A stretch of 54,357 bases of DNA from Prasinococcaceae sp. CCMP 1430. Taxonomy: Eukaryota; Prasinodermophyta; Palmophyllophyceae; Prasinococcales; Prasinococcaceae. The notes under the pieces were generated by a model. That model was given only the letters and a program-made list of their open reading frames with translations. It was not told the DNA's origin and ran no database searches. Shown in pieces: positions 1 through 8,325 of this stretch. Numbering within the stretch: the stretch's first letter is position 1; every line of letters begins with the position of its first letter. Both the position numbers and the translations under genes were made by a program. Where the stretch lies: the NCBI GenBank assembly GCA_013416795.1, contig RQSC01000005.1, positions 9,266 to 63,622 on the forward strand, in the 5' to 3' direction.

Positions 1-779
1 GCCGCCGCCGCGCCACGCGCGCGCGCGCGCCGTCCCCCCCCCGCGCGCCGTTTTTCTCCTTCGATTTCGGTTGCGTCTTTCCCGCCAGGCGCGCGCGCAC
101 GCGCGCGCCAAACCACATCAAAAACGAAGGGACGTGCGAGGATCCACAGACCCTCATCACCGCCCGCCCCCAAACCGAGCTTCCCCCCCCGCGGGGCGCG
201 TCGCTCGCACATCAGTTTCACCGCGAGCTCGCGGCTCGCACATCAATTCGATTGGGGGGCTGCGGCGCAACGCGAGCTCGCGGCTCGCACATCAATTCGA
301 AGGGGGGCTGCGGCGGGCGGCCGCGGCGCGGCGGAAGGCTCCTCGCGGTGGGCGGCGTTTGAGGTCATGCGTATGCATTTGAGTGTCCAAAGGTTTGGAA
401 AGGCCTTTGAGTGCCGCCATATGCAAGTGAGCTCGTCGGTTTAGAGGCCATCTCGGTGCATGGCATGGCCCGGCGGAGTGTTGGAAGACGGGGCCCTCCG
501 TGCCAAGGCATATGAGCCCTCTTGAGGCCGAAGTCATGCCCGAAAGCATGTGATATCACGCCGTTGCCGTACATGGACTTCAGCCATGCCATCCTTTGGT
601 CATCATCATCTGATATGGCAGCGCCATGTTCGGCCTTTGCTGTCGTGTGAATTGGCATGTCCGCCGACGTTGTGAGTGTGAAAGCACCTCCAACTGTCAA
701 GGCCTTTGCGCATGTCCATATGGGCTCGCCCCCGCGTGTGATGTAGACGTTGCAAGTGTCCCGCGAGAGCTCATGTTCC
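1..779. other. 5' flank of CCDA, low-complexity DNA
   Basis: Very GC-rich sequence up to about 360, including the tandem repeat listed separately, then a less GC-rich stretch from about 365 to 760. The second part is open on the reverse strand, but I recognise no protein in it. Upstream exons of CCDA could be hidden here; I cannot define any. Confidence 0.4.
223..318. repeat. Tandem repeat, 49-nt unit, two copies
   Basis: Two copies start at 223 and 272. Each begins GCGAGCTCGCGGCTCGCAC, followed by ATCAATTCGA and a G-rich stretch ending in CTGCGGCG. A third, degenerate start (TCGCTCGCACATCA) lies just upstream near 201. Each unit contains the self-complementary GCGAGCTCGC. Confidence 0.85.
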
Positions 780-1766
780 ATGGCGCGCTCCTCCTTCGTC
801 CACTTGGTGCGCGCGTCGCGGCGGCGGGAGGGCGCGCTCGCCTTCGCGGCGGCGCTCGCGCTCGTCGGGCCGTGGTCCGCGGCGCCCGACGCCATCGCCG
901 CCTCCGCCCCGCTCGGCGAGCTCGCGTCGCTCGGCGACACCATGTTCGCCCTCGGCCAGTCCGCGGACGAGCTCGTGGCGGAGCAGCTGACGTCCCTCAG
1001 CCCGCAGTCGCTGCTCGTGATCTTCGGCGCGGGTCTGCTCACCTCGCTGTCGCCGTGCACCCTCAGCGTGCTGCCGCTCACACTGGGGTACATAGGCGGG
1101 TACGACTCCGTGGACAGCGGCGACAGCGGGGGCAGGCGCGAGGAGGGCGAGGGCGAGGGCGAGGGCGAGGGTGAGGGTGAGGAGGGCGGCGCGGGCGCGC
1201 TGCGGACTGAGCGGCGCCCGTTCGCGAGCAGTCCGCTGGCGCGCGCGTCGTGCTTCGCGCTGGGGCTCGCGACCACGCTGGCCGCGCTCGGGGTGGCCTC
1301 GTCGCTGCTTGGGCGCGCGTACGGCACCGTCGGCGAGGGCCTGCCGGTGGTGGTCAGCGGCGTGGCGGTCCTGATGGGCCTCAACCTGCTCGAGCTGCTG
1401 CCGCTGCAATTGCCCGACCTCACCGGCGGCCTGGACGTGCGCGGCGCGGGCGGCCGCGAGGTGCCGCCCGCGTTCACCGCCTACCTCGCGGGCCTGGTGT
1501 TCGCGCTCGCGGCGTCGCCGTGCAGCACGCCGGTGCTCGCCACGCTGCTGGGCTTCGTGTCCACCACGCGAGACCCGCTGGTTGGCGGCGCGCTGCTGCT
1601 GTCGTACACGATGGGCTACGTCTTCCCGGTGCTGCTCGCCGCGTCGGGCACGGGGGCGCTCAAGCGCGTGCTGGCGGTCCGCGAGTACAGCGGCTGGATA
1701 ACGCCAGCGAGCGGCTGCCTGCTGCTCACGGGGGGGACGTACGGCATGCTCAGCCGCCTCTTCTGA
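780..1766 (+). CDS. CCDA: CcdA-type thiol-disulfide transporter, plastid (cytochrome c biogenesis)
   Basis: A polytopic membrane protein of the CcdA/DsbD family. In plastids this family passes reducing equivalents across the thylakoid membrane for cytochrome c (heme-attachment) assembly. Seen: 328 residues from the ATG at 780. A basic, then hydrophobic N-terminal stretch (about residues 13-42) is followed by the hallmark SPCTLSVLPLTLGYIGGY with Cys93, and by a second half with ASPCSTPVLATLL (Cys248). These are the two family cysteines, one in each inverted half, set among about six hydrophobic segments. Residues 121-137 are an unusual Glu-Gly repeat in a loop. I chose the ATG at 780 because the open frame upstream has only a TTG; an upstream exon encoding a fuller transit peptide is possible. 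The plastid location is inferred from resemblance to plant CCDA. Confidence 0.9.
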   Translation: MARSSFVHLVRASRRREGALAFAAALALVGPWSAAPDAIAASAPLGELASLGDTMFALGQSADELVAEQLTSLSPQSLLVIFGAGLLTSLSPCTLSVLPLTLGYIGGYDSVDSGDSGGRREEGEGEGEGEGEGEEGGAGALRTERRPFASSPLARASCFALGLATTLAALGVASSLLGRAYGTVGEGLPVVVSGVAVLMGLNLLELLPLQLPDLTGGLDVRGAGGREVPPAFTAYLAGLVFALAASPCSTPVLATLLGFVSTTRDPLVGGALLLSYTMGYVFPVLLAASGTGALKRVLAVREYSGWITPASGCLLLTGGTYGMLSRLF

Positions 1767-1867
1767 GCGGGCGGCCCCGGCCGGGCGTGGGAGGAGCGCG
1801 CGGAGGGAGGAGGAGCGGCCCAGGCGACGCGCGCGTGCGCGCGGCGAGCGCGGCGAGCGAACGGCGC

Positions 1868-1868
1868 N
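1868..1868. other. Single ambiguous base (N)
   Basis: One N lies directly before the first recognisable BOP1 codon. The missing BOP1 N terminus suggests it may mark a collapsed gap. This is inference. Confidence 0.5.
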
Positions 1869-3308
1869 ATCGTGCTCAGCCGCGAGGAGATTGGCATGAT
1901 CCAGCGCATACGCAAGGGCGCCATGCCGCACGCCGAGGTCGACCCCTACCCTGAATGGGAGGACACGTTCCACTACGAAGGCGGGCCGCTGTCAAGCGCG
2001 CCGGAGCCGAAACGGCGCTTCATCCCGTCCAAGTGGGAGGCGCAGAAGGTCGTCAAGCTCGTGCGCGCGCTTCGCCACGGCTGGATCAAGAATGAGAAGA
2101 AGGAGGCGGAGAAGCCGCGCGGACCTTACCTCATCTGGGACGAGGGCGGCGACGAGGAGACCACGCGGGCAGCGAACGGTATGCGGCGCGCGCGCGCGCC
2201 TGCGAGCGCGCCCTTTTGCGTTGCGCGGCACCAGCCCCAGCCGCCCATCGCTTCTGCCTCTCCTCCTCGCTCGATTTCGTGCGCGCTCTGTTGCGGGGGC
2301 GCACCTGCGCGGGCTCTTTGGCGGGGCGCGCGCGCGCGCGCATGCCTTTCGGACAGTGAGTGTAAGTGGCCGGGCAGCCGCAGTGGCCCGCTCGTGCGGC
2401 GGGGGTCTTCCCTGCCGCCGCCATTAAGGGATCTGTCAAAGAGAATACCGCGTTGTCATGGTGCATCTGGCATGCGTCCTCGCGGCCCTCATCAAGAGGA
2501 CTGTGCTGGGCGAGCACCGGCCAGGGGCCTCCAATTATCGCGACATCTTATGCTGCTGGCGCGTGCAACACCCTCGCCGCCGCCGTCGAGCCCATGTGCC
2601 GGCGCGCTGACCCTGACAATGCCCGCGACTGCTCGCGCGAACCGTCTGCAGGCCTCGCGTACATCCCAGCTCCAAAGGCCAAGCTCCCCGGGCACGAGGA
2701 GAGCTACAATCCGCCGGACGAGTATCTGCCCACCGAGGAGGAGCGCGCGGCGCTGCAGCTCGTCGACGATGACGATCGCCCAGACTACGTGCCGCAGCGC
2801 TTCGGCTCGCTCCGCCATGTGCCCGCGTACGGCCAATTCATCCACGAACGCTTCGAGCGCTGCCTGGACCTTTACCTATGCCACCGGAAGCGCAAGTCCA
2901 GGATTCACATGGACCCGAAGGACCTGCTCCCAAAGCTTCCCAAGCCACGCGAGCTGCGCCCTTTTCCGTGCCAGAGCGGCATGGTGTACGAGGGGCACGC
3001 GGCGCCAGTGTCCGCGCTCGGCGCGGACTCCACGGGCCAATGGCTAGCGTCGTGCGACCGTGCGGGCGTGGTGCGGGTGTTCGAGGTGTCCACCGCGCGC
3101 TGCGTGCACGCGTGGAGGCTGGCCACAGTGGATGCATTCAGCGACGTCTGCACGTGCCTCGCGTGGAACCCTCGGCTGCCCGTGCTGGCCGTCGGCGTGG
3201 GCGCGAGCGTCTTCCTGCTGGCCACCGAAACGGGTCCCGCAGAGGCTCGCGCAGAGGCTGCGGAGCTGCTGGGGGCGGGCGATGGCGGGGCTGACGAGGA
3301 CGCCGGAG
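1869..3308 (+). CDS. BOP1: Ribosome biogenesis protein BOP1/ERB1, fragment missing both ends
   Basis: BOP1/ERB1 is the scaffold of the nucleolar PeBoW complex needed for 27S/32S pre-rRNA processing and 60S assembly. Exon 1 (1869-2178) encodes the BOP1NT domain, including APEPKRRFIPSKWEA. A GT-AG intron spans 2179-2651. Exon 2 (2652-3308) encodes PAPKAKLPGHEESYNPP, then ERFERCLDLYLC, then about two WD40 blades. The exons join in phase (G|GC). About the first 130 residues expected for the family are absent, immediately after the N at 1868. A donor-like GGTGAG follows at 3308, but the remaining WD blades are not found before eIF6 begins at 3511 on the other strand. The gene is therefore a fragment, either a pseudogene or an assembly collapse. 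The family call is firm; an intact gene is not supported here. Confidence 0.85.
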
Positions 3309-3510
3309 GTGAGAAGGGTGGCCTTTGTAGCTGGGAAGAGGGTCTCCCCGACGGACCGGCGCAGATCCCCCTGCGCGGCGCGCGCGCGCGCGCGCGCCCG
3401 CGCCACCTCCCAGCAGCGAGTGTACAACGTTGCATTACTGCGCGCTCGTGCGCTCTCGAGCGCCGCGCCGCGCGCCTCACACCCGCGCGCGTCCCCGCCG
3501 CGCCCGCCCT

Positions 3511-4248
3511 CTAGGAGACGGAGTCAATGAGGCTCGCGCGCATGTCGGTGACGATGGCGCTCGGCTGCGCGTTGCGGAGCTTGAGCACCGACTCGATGAC
3601 GGAGAGCTCGGGCGACGTCGTGTCGGCGCCGCAGAACGCGCACCAGTCGTTGGCGACGAGGCCCGTGCCGACGACGTCCGAGCCGCGGTTGACCGTGCCC
3701 GCCACCAGCGGCACCTGCAGCAGGCTCGACAGCTCGTCGAGGTCCTCCACCGACGTGCGGGGGTGGCAGATGCCACCCTGATTTGTGAAGCGGATGTACG
3801 AGCCGACGACGACGTTGTCGGCAACCGTCTGGCGGAAGACCTCCACGCCCAGCACGTCCGCGAGGAGCTCCTCGGTGTCGCGGTCGAGGTCGGGGTGCAC
3901 CAGCGACACGTAGTCGTTGCACGCCACGCAGTTGCCCAGCGCGTTGAGCTTCTCCTCGACGCGCTGCACGACCACCGAGTCGGGCAGCGAGTTGCGCACG
4001 TGCAGCAGCTCCTGGTCGGTGGTGGTGTGCGGCATGAGCAGGCCGTTCTTGTTTCCCACGCACAGGCGCCCCGCCAGCCTGGTGCCAGCCACCGACACCT
4101 TGCACACCGGGATGTGCTCCGCGAGCTCCGACTCGTACGCCGCGTAGAAGTTCTCGCTGCCGCCGTGCGCGACCAGGCAGTACGCGTTCGTCAGCAGGCT
4201 AAACACGCCGATGTCGCTGTTGTTCTCGAACTGCAGGCGGGTCGCCAT
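3511..4248 (-). CDS. EIF6: Eukaryotic translation initiation factor 6
   Basis: eIF6 (yeast Tif6) binds the 60S subunit at the intersubunit face, blocks premature joining with 40S, and is needed for late nucleolar 60S maturation. The intronless 245-residue frame matches the usual family length and runs end to end. It starts [17 protein letters not shown] and contains [34 protein letters not shown], and [16 protein letters not shown] near the C terminus, the five-fold pseudosymmetric pentein pattern. The ATG at 4248 gives the conserved N terminus. The 3' end abuts the BOP1 fragment, another 60S-assembly factor, in convergent orientation. A 34-base homopolymer lies upstream of the start. Confidence 0.97.
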   Translation of the reverse strand: MATRLQFENNSDIGVFSLLTNAYCLVAHGGSENFYAAYESELAEHIPVCKVSVAGTRLAGRLCVGNKNGLLMPHTTTDQELLHVRNSLPDSVVVQRVEEKLNALGNCVACNDYVSLVHPDLDRDTEELLADVLGVEVFRQTVADNVVVGSYIRFTNQGGICHPRTSVEDLDELSSLLQVPLVAGTVNRGSDVVGTGLVANDWCAFCGADTTSPELSVIESVLKLRNAQPSAIVTDMRASLIDSVS

Positions 4249-4322
4249 GGCGGTCCGGCGCTCGCTCCCTGGCTGGTCTCTCCTCCTCTCCGCCCTCTGG
4301 CTCCTCCTTGAAGAGGGAGGGA

Positions 4323-4359
<37 letters not shown>

Positions 4360-5243
4360 GAAAGAGGGAGAGAAAGAGGAGGGGCGCGCGCGCCTCGCCT
4401 CGCGCGCTGCCCGCCGCGGCCGGTCCCTTCCGCCGCCTTGGACGCGCCCTCGCTCTCCCCACGCGCCGCCCGCTCTCTCGCCGCACAGCCCTCGTGCGCG
4501 CTCACGCGCCTAATGTTTGGCGCGCTCCCCCGCCCCCGCCTGCCCCCCTTCCCCCCACCCACTGCGCACTCCCGCGCTCGCCGAGCCGCCGCCGCGCTTT
4601 TGCCCACGGCGCGCGCGCGGCAGCCGCCGGCGCCGCCCGCCGAACCACACGCTACGCCTCGCGGCGCGCGAGCCGCGGAGATCCAATGCGTTTTGATGTT
4701 TGCATTTTCGCCACTCCGCGCGCCGAAATGCGCCTCTGCAAAACAGCCCGGCGGCTGCCCGCGGCGGCCACCCCGCACATCACATCACGCCTGGCCGGAC
4801 GGGCTGCCGGCGCTCAGCCATCGCGGCGGACGTCACCACTGAGGAACGGATGGGCGCAGCGGCCCCCGGGCGCGCCAAAGGGGGCGGCGCCCGCGCGCGC
4901 GAAAGGGCCCGCGGATGGGACGCCCCGCCACCTCTGCCGCCGCCGCGGAAGGCCAGCCAGCCAGCCAGCCGATTGGTTGAGAAACCACCAACCCAAAAAG
5001 GCTGCGTCACATCCAACTTTTCAACCAAGGCCCAACCGACGGACGCGCGTGCACAAAGAAAGGAGCTGTTTGGTTACTTACAGTACTTATGCTATGGCTC
5101 TTCTTGCTACGTACATACATACATCTTATGATACGGGCTCGGTCGGTGCCCTCTTCCATCACACTCCGCCAGCAGGGTGTGGGATGGCCTCGCCGCGCCG
5201 CCGCCTCCCCCTCGCTTCCCGTCGAGCGCTCGGGCAAGCCGCC
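4249..5243. other. Intergenic: eIF6 promoter and 3' flank of the next gene
   Basis: No convincing gene. It holds the poly-G tract near the eIF6 start and purine-rich low-complexity sequence. An AT-richer stretch at about 4980-5130, read on the reverse strand, contains TGTATGTATGTA and CTGTAAGT. That stretch is a plausible 3' UTR and polyadenylation region for the reverse-strand gene ending at 5244. Confidence 0.5.
4325..4358. repeat. Homopolymer tract of 34 G
   Basis: An uninterrupted run of G on the plus strand, flanked by GAGA-type purine sequence, 77 bases before the eIF6 ATG. It reads as poly-C on the eIF6 sense strand. Runs like this form G-quadruplexes and are often mis-sized in assemblies. 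Confidence 0.95.
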
Positions 5244-6965
5244 TCACGCGAACGCCACCAGGTCGGCGGGCGGCATGCGCACGCACGCGCCGCGCAGGCC
5301 GACGAACGAGCAATCGATGTTGGGCTCCGGGTGGTTGTCGTTGAAGACCTCCATCAGGTTCTCGCTGTCGATGAGCTTCACGCACAGCGCCGAGCCGACG
5401 TGCACGCGCGCGAGGTCCACCGCCAGCGTGTCGGTGTCCGCGCTCGCGCTGTCGGCGCACCCCGCGCGCCTGCCGTCCTTCTTGGGCGAGAAACGGAACC
5501 ACGCCACCGGGTAGAGCTCGTCCGGCCTGCGCTGCGCGGGGGGCGCGAAGTCCACGACGTCGCCGTACGCGAGCGTGTGCACCTTGGCGACGGGCGGCAG
5601 CGCGCTCCCGGGCGCCGCCGCAGCGCGCACCACGGCGGACACGCTGGTGAGGCCCTTGAGCGCCGCGCACGCGGGGCTCCTGCCGCACCTCTTCGGCTGG
5701 AAGTGCGCCCGCCCGGCGCCCGCGGGCGGCGAGCTGCCGGACGGCGCCCCCCACGCCTGCGCCTCGGCGCCCGGCTCCTCGTCCGCGCCCGCGCCGGGGC
5801 ACGCCATGAGCACCGTGCCCGTGCGCACGGGGCACGAGAACTGGCCCTTGCGGCTGACCACGAGGCGATCGGCGAGCGCGAGCAGGGAGCCCTGCTGCCC
5901 CGCGCCGGCGCTGTCCACGCTGTTGCCGCGAGACGGCGGCAGCGACGCCGCCAGCGCGCCCGGCAGAGGGAAGGAAAATCCCTTGAGCGCGGCCGCGCCG
6001 GCGTCGCCCGCGCCGGCGTCGCCCGCGACGGCTCCCGCGCCCGCACCCCAGAGGTCGGCGAGCGCCTCGGGCACGGAGACGGTGTTGTGGTCCGCCGCGT
6101 CGTACTCGAGCTCCTCGCCCTTGGTGCTGTTGGCGCGCTCGATGTCCTCGACCGCCTGGCGCACCCTCTCGACCTCCTCGTTCCTGCGCGCGCCGCGGAG
6201 CCCTTGGAAGAGCAGCTGGCCGAAGGGGAAGCCCTGCCGGTACACGCCCCACAGCTCGAGCAGCAGGGTCTCCATCTCGGCCATGCTCCACAGGTCGAGG
6301 CTCTCCGCGGGCGCCGCGCCCGGGCCGCCGTTGGCGCCGGCGTTGGCGCCGGCGTTGCCGTCGACCCCGAAGAGCACGCGCACGGGCAGGCGCAGCCGCT
6401 CCAGCAGGAAGCGCCGGCGCCGCGCGGCCGCGCTGTCCACGGCGGCGTGTCCCGGCTCGAGGCGTGCCACGCAGTGCACGTCCGTGGGGCGCACCGAGCA
6501 GTACGAGTCCCACTCGCTCGGGGTGAACATGTTGTTGATCCAGTACCGCCGGTCGTCGTTGTCCACGCCGCCGTCCGTGCACACGCCCCGCCAGCGCAGG
6601 AAGGGCGACGAGGGCTCGAAGGACGCCTCGGCGGCGTCGCCGTCGCCTTCGCCTCCGCCGCCGCCCGCCGCGAGCTCCGCCTCGCCCGCGTAGAGCGCCT
6701 TGAACGCCTCCAGGACGGGCGCGACCTCGTCGCGGCCCGGATGCGCCGGGCGGCCGACGAGGTCCGAGCACGCCGCGGCGGCCTTGGCGGCGACCATGGC
6801 CACCTGCGAGCGCAGCAGCGAGGGCAGCGAGTACGCGGATCGCCCGCGGCCGCTGCCGCGCTGCCGTGCAAGCGGCGCGGGCTGCTGCTGCCTGTCATCG
6901 AGGCTGGCGCCGTGAGCGCAGCCGCGGCGCCCACCTCCCCGTCTGGCCCGGGCGGGCCTCGGCAC
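5244..6965 (-). CDS. Unrecognised conserved-looking protein, 573 aa
   Basis: A long frame whose residue mix is protein-like rather than a GC-rich shadow. Blocks with globular character include RRYWINNMFTPSEWDSYCS, a Leu/Trp-rich helix region (WSMAEMETLLLELWGVYRQ), and a C-terminal region with LCVKLIDSENLMEVF followed by HPEPNIDCSFVG. The last block vaguely resembles the ends of discoidin/F5-8C-like beta-sandwich domains, but I would not assign that. Low-complexity Gly/Ala linkers separate the blocks. The N-terminal 55 residues are Arg/Gly-rich, so the true start could be the in-frame ATG at 6797. The 3' flank has TGTA-rich sequence typical of 3' ends in this window. Function unknown. Confidence 0.6.
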   Translation of the reverse strand: MPRPARARRGGGRRGCAHGASLDDRQQQPAPLARQRGSGRGRSAYSLPSLLRSQVAMVAAKAAAACSDLVGRPAHPGRDEVAPVLEAFKALYAGEAELAAGGGGGEGDGDAAEASFEPSSPFLRWRGVCTDGGVDNDDRRYWINNMFTPSEWDSYCSVRPTDVHCVARLEPGHAAVDSAAARRRRFLLERLRLPVRVLFGVDGNAGANAGANGGPGAAPAESLDLWSMAEMETLLLELWGVYRQGFPFGQLLFQGLRGARRNEEVERVRQAVEDIERANSTKGEELEYDAADHNTVSVPEALADLWGAGAGAVAGDAGAGDAGAAALKGFSFPLPGALAASLPPSRGNSVDSAGAGQQGSLLALADRLVVSRKGQFSCPVRTGTVLMACPGAGADEEPGAEAQAWGAPSGSSPPAGAGRAHFQPKRCGRSPACAALKGLTSVSAVVRAAAAPGSALPPVAKVHTLAYGDVVDFAPPAQRRPDELYPVAWFRFSPKKDGRRAGCADSASADTDTLAVDLARVHVGSALCVKLIDSENLMEVFNDNHPEPNIDCSFVGLRGACVRMPPADLVAFA

Positions 6966-7268
6966 AGCTGACTGACTGAGGCGCCGCTGCCGGCGGACAG
7001 CGGGCGTGGCCGGGTCGTCCGTCGCGTGATGATGGTTGGCATCCTTTGTTTTGTCATATCAAAATGAAAGGAGGTGCGGCCGTGGCCCCGCGGGGTCCGC
7101 GACTTCCCGCGAAAGCTGCCATGAAGTTGCGCGGAAGGACGCACGCGCGGGGACGCAGGCCTGACAGGACAAAACCGAGGACGAATGTCGCTCTCCCGTG
7201 GGTACTGCGCGCGATCGCGTCGCGGCGCCCGTCGGATGCGCTCCGGGGTCCGCCGGCGGCGCCGCGCG
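6966..7268. other. Intergenic
   Basis: Holds a near-palindromic AT-rich element around 7050-7065 (TTTTGTCATATCAAAA) and otherwise GC-rich sequence ending at the single N at 7269. I see no gene here. Confidence 0.4.
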
Positions 7269-7269
7269 N
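7269..7269. other. Single ambiguous base (N)
   Basis: Lies directly upstream of the first recognisable codons of the DUF185 methyltransferase fragment, whose N-terminal two thirds are missing. Confidence 0.5.
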
Positions 7270-8140
7270 CTCCAGCTGCGCGAGGACATTCGCCCAGCGA
7301 CCGGCGGCATTCGCATGGAGAGGCTGTTTCGATGGGAGGAGAGCGTGTGGCTGCCCACTGGCTGCCTGCAGCTGCTCCGGGCGCTGCACGAGCGCAGGTG
7401 CGCGCGAACACGCGCGCGTGGCGCGTGCGCCCACACGCGCAAGCGCGCGCGCGCGCACGCGCTCCACACACGCAAGAGTGCGTGCGTCTCCACTGCGCTC
7501 CGCGTGCGCGGGGCTTTGCGCGCGCTGACGTTGTACGCCTTCGGTCTCCGTGATCCGATTCCCTGCGCCTTTAATCGGTCGCCCTGGCGTGCGCGGTCCG
7601 CGCAGGCCGCACCACGCTCTTGTCGCCGCCGACTTCTCGCGCCTGCCGCCCGCCGGCGGCGTGGTGGGCGAGATGGCGCCCGTGGTCGCGTCCAAGTCTG
7701 ACGGCGTCAACACCGACCACAGCACGTACCTGGTGGAACCCGGCACCGCGGACATATTCTTCCCGACGGATTTTCACCTGCTCAAGAAGATGTGGCTTGA
7801 GAGCGCATTGGAGGACGCAGTCGCGCAGGAGCTGAAAGAGAAGGTGCGCGGGGAGCGGCATTTCGCGAGGGCGAGGGCGCCTTCCGCGCGAGCGCGCTCG
7901 CTGGACGCGCGCGCGCGAGAACTGACCCAGCGCTGCGCCCGAACTCAGGCGGCGGAGCACGACGACAGCAAGCTCAAGCTCAAACTGGCGTTGCCGCGCT
8001 CGGTGGCGATGACGCAGGACCGCTTCATGGCCACATTCGCGGACGCGTCCCGGTGCCGCCTGGGTGACGGCTACAACCCGCTGCTCGAGGACTTCGGGAA
8101 CGCCGCATTTTTCCTCTCGCACGGCCTGCCGAAGAAGTAA
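7270..8140 (+). CDS. DUF185/MidA-type SAM-dependent methyltransferase, 5'-truncated
   Basis: This looks like the C-terminal part of the Methyltransf_28 (DUF185) family, which includes MidA and the mitochondrial complex I assembly methyltransferase NDUFAF7. Three exons join in phase: 7270-7397 (RLFRWEESVWLPTGCLQLL), 7606-7843 (HHALVAADFSRLP, then STYLVEPGTADIFFPTDF), and 7949-8140 (FMATFADASRCRLGDGYNP, ending in FFLSHGLPKK). Introns are GT-AG, 208 and 105 nt. The STYLVxxGxxDIFFPTDF block and the DGxNPxLE ending recall the fungal/protist branch of the family rather than bacterial MidA. The SAM-binding half should lie upstream but is absent, because the sequence stops making sense at the N at 7269. 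The gene converges on the reverse-strand gene at 8326. Family assignment is from memory of motifs. Confidence 0.6.
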
Positions 8141-8325
8141 AGCCGATGAGACATCTTACATACAGTGCCACTTGCGACATTTACTCTCGCTCTCCTGCTC
8201 TACGTGCTCGGGCGTGCTTACGCGCTCGTCGCGCCACCAAAATCGAACTGTTTGCGCACGCGCAGCTCGAACGTGCGCCCCGGCGCTCATGCATGCTCTT
8301 GCATGTCCCAAAACTCCATCAGCCT

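Noticed and set aside
4308-6971. 887-codon plus-strand open frame
   Set aside because: It is the shadow of the reverse-strand 573-aa gene and starts in a poly-G run; its translation is Arg/Ala/His low complexity, typical of antisense frames in high-GC DNA.
5378-7471. 697-codon reverse-strand frame
   Set aside because: Overlaps the better 573-aa frame; almost only Arg/Ala/Thr/Ser.
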